From Clostridiales bacterium (GTDB taxonomy: Bacteria > Bacillota > Clostridia > Lachnospirales > Lachnospiraceae): a stretch of 39,846 nt of DNA. A program made the position numbers and the translations under genes. The DNA lies in contig DUNZ01000086.1 in the NCBI GenBank assembly GCA_012839085.1, positions 1 through 39,846 of the forward strand, in the 5' to 3' direction. Of this stretch, positions 32,602-39,846 are shown piece by piece (within the stretch, counting starts at the first letter, position 1; every line of letters starts with the position of its first letter). A model generated the notes under the pieces. That model made no database searches. It was not told the origin of the DNA and worked only from the letters and a program-made list of their open reading frames with translations.

Positions 32602-33207
32602 ATGATTGGATATTTGAAAGGTGAATTAATTGATATTAAAGAAAATTATATCGTCTTGGAGGTAGGGAATATTGGTTATGAAATTTTCCTACCATCCTCG
32701 GCCATATTATTACTTCCCTCTAGAGGGAGTGATTTGAAGGTTTATACATATATGCAGGTAAGGGATGATGGAATTAGTCTCTTTGGTTTTCTTAGCCAGG
32801 ACGATTTGGATATCTTCAAGCTGTTAATTACGGTCAATGGAATAGGACCCAAAGGTGCTCTGGGAGTCTTATCAGGCATTTCAGCGGATGAGCTTCGATT
32901 TGCCATCTTAGCAGAGGATGTGAAGAAACTCTCTACAGCTCCCGGAATTGGTAAGAAAACAGCCAGTAAAATAATCTTGGAATTAAAAGATAAGTTGAAT
33001 CTGGAAACTGCCTTTGAACAAACATTGGCCAATGAATCTATAAAAGCTGAGGGGCATGACATCTCAGGAAAAAGAGAAGAGGCAATTCAAGCCCTCACTG
33101 TCTTGGGTTATTCTAGTACCGATGCCTTCAAGATTGTAAATCAGCTGGAAATTACACCTGAGATGACCTCAGAGGAAATCCTTAAGCAATGTTTAAAGAA
33201 AATGTAG
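32602..33207 (+). CDS. ruvA: Holliday junction branch migration protein RuvA
   Basis: RuvA binds four-way DNA junctions as a tetramer and loads the RuvB motor. The 201-residue protein starts MIGYLKGELIDI. It has an OB domain (1-65), two helix-hairpin-helix motifs including LITVNGIGPKGALGVLS and LSTAPGIGKKTASKIILEL, and a C-terminal RuvB-binding helix bundle (EEAIQALTVLGYS). ATG 32602 is chosen with AGAGGTG six bases upstream; ATG 32584 would add six residues. It is followed by ruvB after 9 nt. No ruvC is adjacent, as usual in Firmicutes. Confidence 0.96.
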   Translation: MIGYLKGELIDIKENYIVLEVGNIGYEIFLPSSAILLLPSRGSDLKVYTYMQVRDDGISLFGFLSQDDLDIFKLLITVNGIGPKGALGVLSGISADELRFAILAEDVKKLSTAPGIGKKTASKIILELKDKLNLETAFEQTLANESIKAEGHDISGKREEAIQALTVLGYSSTDAFKIVNQLEITPEMTSEEILKQCLKKM

Positions 33208-33216
33208 GAGTTAAAT

Positions 33217-34224
33217 ATGGCAAAGCGAATCATAACAACAGAGTTGATAGAAGAAGACAAAAAAATAGAAAGTAGCTTGCGACCCCAGTTACTGGATGAT
33301 TATATTGGACAAACTAAGGTTAAGGATAACTTGAAGATCTATATAGAAGCTGCCAAGCAACGAAAGGAATCCCTAGATCATGTTCTTTTCTTTGGACCTC
33401 CGGGGTTGGGAAAGACTACCTTAGCAGGAATCATTGCCAATGAGATGGGGGTAAATATTAAAATCACCTCTGGCCCAGCGATTGAAAAGCCAGGAGAGAT
33501 GGCAGCCATCCTCAACAATCTTCAAGAAGGGGATGTTTTATTCCTTGATGAAATTCATCGATTAAACCGTCAGGTAGAGGAGTTTTTGTATCCGGCTATG
33601 GAGGATTTTGCTATCGACATAGTAATTGGAAAAGGGGCAACAGCCAAATCCATCCGTCTGGATTTACCCAAATTCACCTTAGTAGGAGCAACCACTAGAG
33701 CAGGGATGCTAACCCCTCCTTTACGAGATCGTTTTGGTGTTGTTAGTCGTCTTGAATTTTACACCATAGATGAATTAAAGGAGATTATTATACGATCAGC
33801 ATCTGTATTCCAAGTGGAGATTGACGAAGATGGAGCTGAGGAACTAGCTAGGCGCTCTAGGGGAACACCAAGGTTGGCCAATCGCTTACTAAAGAGAGTA
33901 AGGGATTTTGCACAAGTAAAATATGACGGAAAGATTACCAAAAAGGTAGCGGAATTTGCCTTGGATTTATTGGAGGTTGACAAATTAGGATTGGATCATA
34001 TCGACAGGGAAATTTTGTTGACCATGATCGATAAATTTGGTGGAGGACCCGTAGGGATTGAAGCGGTAGCCACTACAATCGGTGAGGATGTGGGAACCGT
34101 GGAAGAAGTATACGAACCCTATCTAGTCCAAAATGGGCTTATCTTAAGAACCCCAAGAGGTAGAGTGGCCTCTGATTTGGCATATCGGCATATGGGTAGG
34201 GAAATGCAGCAAAATAATAATTAA
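33217..34224 (+). CDS. ruvB: Holliday junction branch migration ATPase RuvB
   Basis: RuvB is a hexameric AAA+ motor that drives branch migration with RuvA. The 335-residue length is standard. The N-terminus has [20 protein letters not shown]; Walker A is [15 protein letters not shown] (about 62-76), Walker [11 protein letters not shown] (about 111-120), then LVGATTRAG with the sensor/arginine-finger region LRDRFGVV, and a winged-helix C-terminus ending in [23 protein letters not shown] lies before ATG 33217. Co-transcribed with ruvA. Confidence 0.97.
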   Translation: MAKRIITTELIEEDKKIESSLRPQLLDDYIGQTKVKDNLKIYIEAAKQRKESLDHVLFFGPPGLGKTTLAGIIANEMGVNIKITSGPAIEKPGEMAAILNNLQEGDVLFLDEIHRLNRQVEEFLYPAMEDFAIDIVIGKGATAKSIRLDLPKFTLVGATTRAGMLTPPLRDRFGVVSRLEFYTIDELKEIIIRSASVFQVEIDEDGAEELARRSRGTPRLANRLLKRVRDFAQVKYDGKITKKVAEFALDLLEVDKLGLDHIDREILLTMIDKFGGGPVGIEAVATTIGEDVGTVEEVYEPYLVQNGLILRTPRGRVASDLAYRHMGREMQQNNN

Positions 34225-34230
34225 GATAGC

Positions 34231-34259
34231 TTGTACAAGTTTAAATCTTAAGTTATAAT
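34231..34259 (+). promoter_or_regulatory. Candidate zapA promoter
   Basis: TTGTAC (34231-34236), a 17-bp spacer and TATAAT (34254-34259), 66 bp before zapA. Confidence 0.55.
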
Positions 34260-34325
34260 ATTCACAATAAGGAGATTTGGTTTGAAGAATCTTACTGGTT
34301 TCCAAAGAAAAACGGGGGGCAAACT

Positions 34326-34742
34326 ATGAATAAGTATCATGATATTGAAGTAATAATTAACAATAAAAGATACACTTTAAGTGGGTATGAAAGTGAAGAA
34401 TATTTACATAAGATCGCTTCATATATCAACAATAAGCATAATGAATTCCGTAATAAAGATGCATATAAGTTTTTGGATTCCGAGTCAAAGAATATACTTA
34501 TTCAAATTAATATCGCGGATGATTATTATAAACTGATGGAAAAATTCAAGGAATTGGAAGAGGATAACGAAGCAAAGAGCAAAGAGATCTTTGAATTAAA
34601 ACATGAAATGGTTACCACACAGACAAAATTAAATTCTTCCCTGCAGGAAATCGAGGATTTAAAACAAGAGCTCAATGAAGCCCAGAAGAAAATTGTCCGT
34701 TTGGAAACTGCTTTAGGAGAAGCGAAAAACAATCGTAAATGA
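34326..34742 (+). CDS. zapA: Cell division protein ZapA
   Basis: ZapA binds FtsZ and bundles its filaments at the division site. The 138-residue protein has the family start (DIEVIINNKRYTLSGYESEE), then ASYINNKHNEF, and a long C-terminal coiled coil (about 60-135) for dimer and tetramer formation. GGGGGGC lies seven bases before ATG 34326. It has its own candidate promoter after ruvB and a large hairpin downstream. The ruvB-zapA-U32 order is common in Clostridia. Confidence 0.9.
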   Translation: MNKYHDIEVIINNKRYTLSGYESEEYLHKIASYINNKHNEFRNKDAYKFLDSESKNILIQINIADDYYKLMEKFKELEEDNEAKSKEIFELKHEMVTTQTKLNSSLQEIEDLKQELNEAQKKIVRLETALGEAKNNRK

Positions 34743-34761
34743 AGTTTTATTAAGACCACAT

Positions 34762-34823
34762 TGTCCAAAATCAAAAATACATTCATGAGAACATGAAATG
34801 TTGTGATTGATTTTGGGCATTTC
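34762..34823 (+). terminator. Long hairpin after zapA, probable terminator
   Basis: TGTCCAAAATCAA pairs with TTGATTTTGGGCA (one wobble) and encloses a second stem of ACATTCATG with CATGAAATGT. The whole element is about 58 nt and is followed by tttctattta. Confidence 0.65.
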
Positions 34824-34969
34824 TATTTATATAATGATTGAAGGTAATATGTCATGAAGCAAGTAATGGCAGATAAAAAGGGCGTTTGATAGCCCTAATA
34901 TATGAAATATGAAACTTGAGATGAATAGAAATAGACGACATGAGTTTATCTATGAAAGGTATGGTTAAG

Positions 34970-37468
34970 ATGGAGAAGCAAATTGAAATATTGGCGCCTG
35001 CAGGCTCCTACGAAGGAATGAAAGCGGCCATGAATGCCGGTTGTGATGCGGTTTATATAGGAGGAAATAATTTTGGAGCAAGAGCCTATGCCAATAATTT
35101 AGATCAAAAGATGTTATTACATGCGATTGATGAAGCGCATATACGCAATAAAAAGCTCTATCTTACTGTCAACACCCTAGTAAAAGAAGAAGAAAGAATT
35201 CATTTGTTATATCAATTTTTAGAGAAGTTATATCTACAAGGTCTGGATGCTGTGATTGTTCAGGATGTTGGTGTCATGCATTTTATTCATAGGCATTTTC
35301 CAGGGCTAGCCATTCATGCCAGTACCCAGACTACTCTGACCATGGGTCAGGGAGCCAATTTACTAAAGGAAACAGGGGTCACAAGACTGGTAACCGCAAG
35401 AGAACTTTCCTTTGAGGAAATAAAAAATATTCGTAAAAATACAGATTTAGAGATAGAAACCTTTGTGCATGGGGCTCTTTGTTATTGCTACTCCGGACAA
35501 TGCTTAATGAGTAGTATGATTGGTGGAAGAAGTGGGAACCGTGGTCGTTGTGCGCAACCTTGCCGCATGCCCTATCAATTTTTATACGATGGGAAAATCA
35601 TATCTTCAGATAAAGAAAAATATTTGCTGAGTCCCAAGGATATTAGTACCCTTACCCTAATTCCAGATTTGGTGGATGTAGGAATTGATAGCTTTAAAAT
35701 TGAGGGAAGAATGAAACGGCCAGAATACGCAGCATTGATAGCCAATATCTATCGGAAATATGTAGATCTGTATTTGGAGATAGGGAGAGAAAAATATCAA
35801 GAATTTGTTCAAAGCAAAGATTTCAAGGAGGATATGATTCGTCTGATGGACATTTATAACCGAGGCGGTTTTTCCACAGGATATGGAAAAACCTATCATG
35901 GGAAAGCTATGATGTCCATGGAAAGACCAAATCACAGTGGAGTCTATATTGGTAAAGTAAAATCAATCAAGGGCAAAGAAGTATCGATTGCTTTGGAGGA
36001 AGATGTTAATGGACAGGATATCCTGGAAATTAGAGATTCCGATAAAGATGGTTATGAGTTTACCTTAAAAGATTCCCAATCAAAAGGGACTGTACTACGA
36101 ATTGTCGCAGGTAAACGTCCTGTATTTATAGAAGATAAGAATGGAAAGAAAAAGATTTATAAAGAACCATTCATCCGTGTTGGTGATAGGGTATACCGTA
36201 CAAAGAACAATCAATTATTAGAAGAGATAGCAAGAGACTATATCCAAAAGGATAAAAAACAAGAAATCCATGGCATCTTAAAGGCGAAATTGGGTCAGAG
36301 ATTGGAACTTACCATTGGTTTAGGAGAGGTTTCTGTTACAGCCTACCATAATGAAGTTCAGGTAGCATTAAAGCAACCCATGACTGCAGAAAAATTAAAA
36401 GGTCCCATTATGAAGACTGGTGATACCCTCTTTACATTTGAAGATTCATTGGGGAATGATAATCTGAAGATTAAGCAAGACGATAAGGTATTTGTACCAG
36501 TTGCATGGCTCAATGAAATTCGAAGAGAGGCAATACAAAAACTGGTGGAAGCTTTAGCCCAAAGATTCCGCAGGGATGAAAAAGAAATTGTAGTTTTTCA
36601 CAATCATATGGATCAAAAGGAAGAAAGGGATGACCAACCATGGGGACTTTGTGTGGCTGTCCAAAGTCAGGAGCAGTTTGATGTGGCACTATCCTATTCA
36701 GAGATTAGTACCATCTACTGTGACTATGATTCCTTTGAGGTGGCAGAGATGATCCAAATGGCCAAGGCAGCATGGAAAGAGAATAAAGGAATATCTATCC
36801 TATTGCCTCACATCTGTCGGCCTTCTGTATATGATAAGTTAAAAAAGGATATATTGACATTAGTTGAAGGCTGTGAAATTACTAGCTTTATTATTAAAAA
36901 TTTTGAAGAAGTAGCCTTGTTAGAATCGTTAAAGATAGATAGATCAAGGTTTGTTTTGAATTATAACATGTATATTTTTAATCAGGAAGCCAAAGAGTTT
37001 TGGAAGGAGCAAGGAATTAATCACTTTACGGCTCCTGTGGAACTAAATTATGGGGAAATGATGTCTCTTGGTGTAACCGATTGTGATTTCATGGTTTATG
37101 GGCATATACCCCTTATGGTATCTGTTCAATGTTTGATGGAAAGTACCAATGGGTGTCAACGGTGTAAAGGGAAAGGAAAAAATCAGGGGTATCTGATCGA
37201 CCGACTGGGTACTAAATTTATCGTTCAAACCAATTGTAATGGTTGCTATAATTACATTTATAATAATCATGCCTTATCCCTCTTAAAGCATAGAGATGAG
37301 GTTCTGAAGCTAAGACCTAAGAATCTGCGTCTGGATTTTACCATTGAATCAAAGACCACTACCAAAGAGATCTTAGATGCCTTCATAAAGGGATATGTTT
37401 ATGATCTTAATGTTTCCTTGGAAGATCATCAATATACAACGGGGCATTTTAAAAGAGGTGTGGAGTAA
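34970..37468 (+). CDS. U32 family peptidase-like protein with DUF3656, RlhA-like
   Basis: An 832-residue member of the U32 family. These proteins, first named peptidases, include RlhA and TrhP, which hydroxylate 23S rRNA or tRNA. The N-terminal TIM-barrel part begins EILAPAGSYEGMKAAMNAG; the Cys-rich metal or cluster site is seen as CYCYSGQC with CAQPCRMPY (about 180-215) and a later Cys group (CQRCKGKGK, NCNGCYNY). The middle (about 360-480) resembles DUF3656, found in the RlhA type. So an RNA-hydroxylation role is likely, but this is by family only. ATG 34970 is chosen, with AAAGG 11 nt upstream; the frame is open to 34940. Its TAA stop is also the first TAA of the 21-bp repeat array. Confidence 0.85.
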   Translation: MEKQIEILAPAGSYEGMKAAMNAGCDAVYIGGNNFGARAYANNLDQKMLLHAIDEAHIRNKKLYLTVNTLVKEEERIHLLYQFLEKLYLQGLDAVIVQDVGVMHFIHRHFPGLAIHASTQTTLTMGQGANLLKETGVTRLVTARELSFEEIKNIRKNTDLEIETFVHGALCYCYSGQCLMSSMIGGRSGNRGRCAQPCRMPYQFLYDGKIISSDKEKYLLSPKDISTLTLIPDLVDVGIDSFKIEGRMKRPEYAALIANIYRKYVDLYLEIGREKYQEFVQSKDFKEDMIRLMDIYNRGGFSTGYGKTYHGKAMMSMERPNHSGVYIGKVKSIKGKEVSIALEEDVNGQDILEIRDSDKDGYEFTLKDSQSKGTVLRIVAGKRPVFIEDKNGKKKIYKEPFIRVGDRVYRTKNNQLLEEIARDYIQKDKKQEIHGILKAKLGQRLELTIGLGEVSVTAYHNEVQVALKQPMTAEKLKGPIMKTGDTLFTFEDSLGNDNLKIKQDDKVFVPVAWLNEIRREAIQKLVEALAQRFRRDEKEIVVFHNHMDQKEERDDQPWGLCVAVQSQEQFDVALSYSEISTIYCDYDSFEVAEMIQMAKAAWKENKGISILLPHICRPSVYDKLKKDILTLVEGCEITSFIIKNFEEVALLESLKIDRSRFVLNYNMYIFNQEAKEFWKEQGINHFTAPVELNYGEMMSLGVTDCDFMVYGHIPLMVSVQCLMESTNGCQRCKGKGKNQGYLIDRLGTKFIVQTNCNGCYNYIYNNHALSLLKHRDEVLKLRPKNLRLDFTIESKTTTKEILDAFIKGYVYDLNVSLEDHQYTTGHFKRGVE

Positions 37469-37822
37469 GAGATTATGGATTTGGAATAAGAGATTTGAAA
37501 CTGTAGTAAGAGATTATGGATTTGGAATAAGAGATTTGGGAATTGTAGTAAGAGATTTGGGAACTGTAGTAAGAGATTATGGATTTGGAATAAGAGATTT
37601 GGGAATTGTAGTAAGAGATATCGGATCTGGAGTAAGAGATTATGGATTTGGAATAAGAGATTTGGGAACTGTAGTAAGAGATATCGGATCTGTAGTAAGA
37701 GATTATGGATTTGGAATAAGAGATTTGGGAACTGTAGTAAGAAATATCGGATCTGGAATAAGAGATTCCGGATCTGGAACAAGAGATTATGTAGTTAGAT
37801 CTAAGAGATTTGGGAGCTGTAG
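37466..37822 (+). repeat. 21-bp tandem array with 63-bp higher-order repeat
   Basis: Seventeen units begin with TAAGAGAT or a close variant at 37466, 37487, 37507, 37528, 37549, 37570, 37591, 37612, 37633, 37654, 37675, 37696, 37717, 37738, 37759, 37780 and 37802. All are 21 bp apart except one 20-bp and one 22-bp step. Three unit types (ending ATGGATTTGGAA, GGGAACTGTAG, or ATCGGATCTGGAG) form three consecutive 63-bp blocks (37570, 37633, 37696). The array starts at the U32 stop codon and ends just before the FtsW-type gene's ribosome-binding site. Confidence 0.95.
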
Positions 37823-37840
37823 GATTGGAAGGTGATAAGA

Positions 37841-39187
37841 ATGCGCGTCATTGTGGAATTAACAAAATATATATTGATTTTACTCATGGGCATTTATACT
37901 TATTTCGCCTTCAATGTTTATCGATATAAATCAAAAAGAAAACAAGATATCGTCTATACATTCCTATCCATCATCGTTTTCTTTGTACATTTTATTGGAT
38001 ATGCAACCCTTTATCTGCAATCAGGAAGTATTAGGCTAGTATTTTTATATCTTGGTGAACTGATTTTCTTTGTTCTGCTTTTGATTTTATACCGAATTTT
38101 ATATCCAAAGATGTCTAGAATTTTAATGAGAAACATGATGATCTTATTGGCCATAGGTTTTATTATTCTGACTAGATTATCTTTTGACAAGGCTTTTCGC
38201 CAGGTCATTTTCGTGGGATTCGCAAGCCTTTTATCTTTGGGTATTCCGTTGATGATAAGAAAAATCGATTGGTTTAATAAGTATGGATGGCTTTATGGCA
38301 TGATTGGAGTAGCCTTACTAATCATTGTATTAGTGGCAGGTACGACCTATTATGGTGCTACCAACTGGTTGGAGATCGGTAAACTTAAATTCCAACCCTC
38401 TGAGTTTGTTAAGATCGTTTATGTAATCAGTATTGCCTCCTTGTTCCAAAGGAATACGGAATTTAAACAGGTTTGTTTGGTTACTACTTTGGCTGCGATT
38501 CATGTATTGCTTTTGGTATTTCAAAAAGATTTGGGTGGCGCTTTAATTTTCTTTATCACCTATTTGTTTATGCTCTTTAGTGCAACAAATAAGCCGGCCT
38601 ACCTATTTACTGGTCTGGCGGGGGGAAGTTTGGCATCCTATATAGCCTATCATTTATTTTACCATGTACGTGTAAGAGTGATGGCTTGGCAGAATCCTTT
38701 TAAATATATTGATAATGAGGGTTATCAAGTATCCCAGTCCCTCTTTGCCATAGGAACCGGTGGATGGTTTGGTATGGGCTTAAAACAAGGGATGCCAACG
38801 GATATACCAGTTGTGGATAGTGACTTTATCTTTTCTGCGATTTCCGAAGAGTTTGGGGGACTATTTGCACTATGCTTGATCTTAATTTATGTTAATTGCT
38901 TTGTAGCCCTGATTAATATAGCCATGAAAAACAAAGATCCCTTCTATCGCCTTACCACCTTAGGATTTACTATTATGTTTGGTTTTCAGGTCTTTTTGTG
39001 CATCGGAGGTGTGATTAAGTTTATCCCTTCCACCGGTGTTACCCTCCCATTGATTAGTTTGGGAGGAAGTTCCATAACTGCAACCATTTTTATGTTCATG
39101 ATTGTACAGGGCATTTATATGCGAAGTCATGATGACATGGAAGTAATCAGAAAGGGAAATGATAGGTATGATATCGAAAAAGCATAA
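37841..39187 (+). CDS. SEDS peptidoglycan glycosyltransferase, FtsW/RodA/SpoVE family, with N-terminal extension
   Basis: A 448-residue membrane polymerase that joins lipid II units into glycan strands. SEDS motifs are present: WLEIGKLKFQPSEFVKIVYV (about 177-196), QKDLGGALIFFITYL with the catalytic Asp, and SDFIFSAISEEFGGLFAL and STGVTLPLISLGGSS near the C-terminus. The first 120 residues hold about four additional helices before the usual core. ATG 37841 is chosen with GGAAGGTG upstream; GTG 37832 overlaps that site. The following PBP gene overlaps by 20 bp, the normal pairing of a SEDS polymerase with a class B PBP. FtsW or RodA assignment cannot be made with certainty. Confidence 0.92.
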   Translation: MRVIVELTKYILILLMGIYTYFAFNVYRYKSKRKQDIVYTFLSIIVFFVHFIGYATLYLQSGSIRLVFLYLGELIFFVLLLILYRILYPKMSRILMRNMMILLAIGFIILTRLSFDKAFRQVIFVGFASLLSLGIPLMIRKIDWFNKYGWLYGMIGVALLIIVLVAGTTYYGATNWLEIGKLKFQPSEFVKIVYVISIASLFQRNTEFKQVCLVTTLAAIHVLLLVFQKDLGGALIFFITYLFMLFSATNKPAYLFTGLAGGSLASYIAYHLFYHVRVRVMAWQNPFKYIDNEGYQVSQSLFAIGTGGWFGMGLKQGMPTDIPVVDSDFIFSAISEEFGGLFALCLILIYVNCFVALINIAMKNKDPFYRLTTLGFTIMFGFQVFLCIGGVIKFIPSTGVTLPLISLGGSSITATIFMFMIVQGIYMRSHDDMEVIRKGNDRYDIEKA

Positions 39188-39846
39188 TGAGTCTCAAAAA
39201 GATACCAACCAATCCATCTATAATATTATTTATATTTTTATGGGCTTATTTTTGCTTCTTATCATTTATTTTATCATTTTTTTAACCGTAAAAAGTGATG
39301 AAGTCATTAACAATACCTACAATAAGAGACAAGGTGTATTAGCTGAGAGGATTATTCGAGGTGACATCCTATCTGCGGATGGGGATGTTTTGGCAAGAAC
39401 GGTTATGGATGAGGAAGGCATAGAAAGCAGGGAATATCCCTATGGGGAAATATTTGCCCATGTGGTTGGTAGAGCTTCGAAAGGGATGTCGGGAATTGAG
39501 CAAACGGAAAATATACGTCTTTTAACCTCAGATATTAATACCTTTGAAAAAATGTATCATGAATTATCTAATATCAAGAGCCCTGGAAACCATGTTATAA
39601 CGACCTTGGATAGTAATCTTTCGCAAATCGCTTATGATGCTCTTGGAGACAATAGAGGTGCTGTGGTTGTTATGGAACCCAGTACTGGTAAAATTCTAGT
39701 CATGGTTTCGAAACCATCCTATGATCCCAATCGGATCGATGAGCTGTGGGAGGATTTCATGAATGATGAAGGGGACGATTCCCCCTTATTAAACCGTGCT
39801 ACCCAAGGCCTGTATTCACCGGGATCTACCTTTAAGGTGCTCACCG
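39168..39846 (+). CDS. Class B penicillin-binding protein (partial, cut by window end)
   Basis: The N-terminal 226 residues of a class B PBP, the transpeptidase partner of the SEDS polymerase encoded just before it. One transmembrane helix (about 20-42) is followed by IIRGDILSADGDVLARTV, the typical start of the pedestal domain, then VVGRASKGMSGIEQ, ITTLDSNLSQIAYDALG and GAVVVMEPSTGKILVMVSKPSYDP. The catalytic SxxK motif is visible as STFK, with Ser220, close to the window edge. Start ATG 39168, overlapping the SEDS gene by 20 bp. SxN and KTG motifs lie outside the window. Confidence 0.9.
   Translation, partial: MISKKHNESQKDTNQSIYNIIYIFMGLFLLLIIYFIIFLTVKSDEVINNTYNKRQGVLAERIIRGDILSADGDVLARTVMDEEGIESREYPYGEIFAHVVGRASKGMSGIEQTENIRLLTSDINTFEKMYHELSNIKSPGNHVITTLDSNLSQIAYDALGDNRGAVVVMEPSTGKILVMVSKPSYDPNRIDELWEDFMNDEGDDSPLLNRATQGLYSPGSTFKVLT

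Noticed and set aside
37429-37782. Minus-strand ORF of LLFQIHN-type heptads
   Set aside because: The 21-bp repeat keeps several frames open by its length alone; no ribosome-binding site or promoter is seen on this strand.

Overview
The window looks like chromosomal DNA of a low-GC, endospore-forming Clostridia, most likely Lachnospiraceae. The grounds are an alpha/beta-type SASP gene, a ylbJ sporulation gene, pta-ackA acetate fermentation genes, PF06541 (CmpB-type) membrane proteins, a type IV pilus locus without the outer-membrane parts PilP/PilQ, and the rsmD-coaD-ylbJ-tmcAL-ylbN-rpmF gene order known from Bacillus/Clostridia. The species is not assigned.

Layout. (1) 76-5675: type IV pilus genes: a major-type pilin, two minor pilins, a PilX-like tip protein, then PilM, PilN and PilO, closed by a terminator. 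(2) About 5760-15365: a surface-glycan locus: a GtrB-like polyprenyl-phosphate glycosyltransferase, a large GT-C-like membrane protein, UDP-galactopyranose mutase (Glf), a second GT2 enzyme, a DUF2298/'YYY' membrane protein and an L,D-transpeptidase with Ig-like repeats. (3) 15408-18205: a CmpB-family membrane protein, citrate synthase with a structured leader, and a spore SASP with a candidate sigma-G promoter. (4) 18409-28341: the 'ylb' housekeeping block (rsmD, coaD, a coiled-coil protein, ylbJ, tmcAL, ylbN, rpmF) interrupted by pepF and pta-ackA. (5) 28355-34823: a YprB-like exonuclease, a CmpB-cardiolipin synthase fusion, a small zinc-ribbon/HTH protein, ruvA, ruvB and zapA. (6) 34970-39846: a U32/RlhA-like protein, then an FtsW/RodA-type SEDS polymerase overlapping a class B penicillin-binding protein that runs off the window.

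The least ordinary parts are repetitive. Three intergenic tandem arrays (about 13-bp units at 9281-9656, 16-bp at 29510-29626, 21-bp with a 63-bp higher order at 37466-37822) and one in-gene 15-bp array (7118-7237) have different units, yet all are A- or A/G-rich on the + strand. Two of them fill almost the whole space between a stop codon and the next gene's ribosome-binding site. The other notable item is the fusion of a complete CmpB-like protein to a complete cardiolipin synthase. No CRISPR array, transposase, phage gene, rRNA or tRNA was seen.
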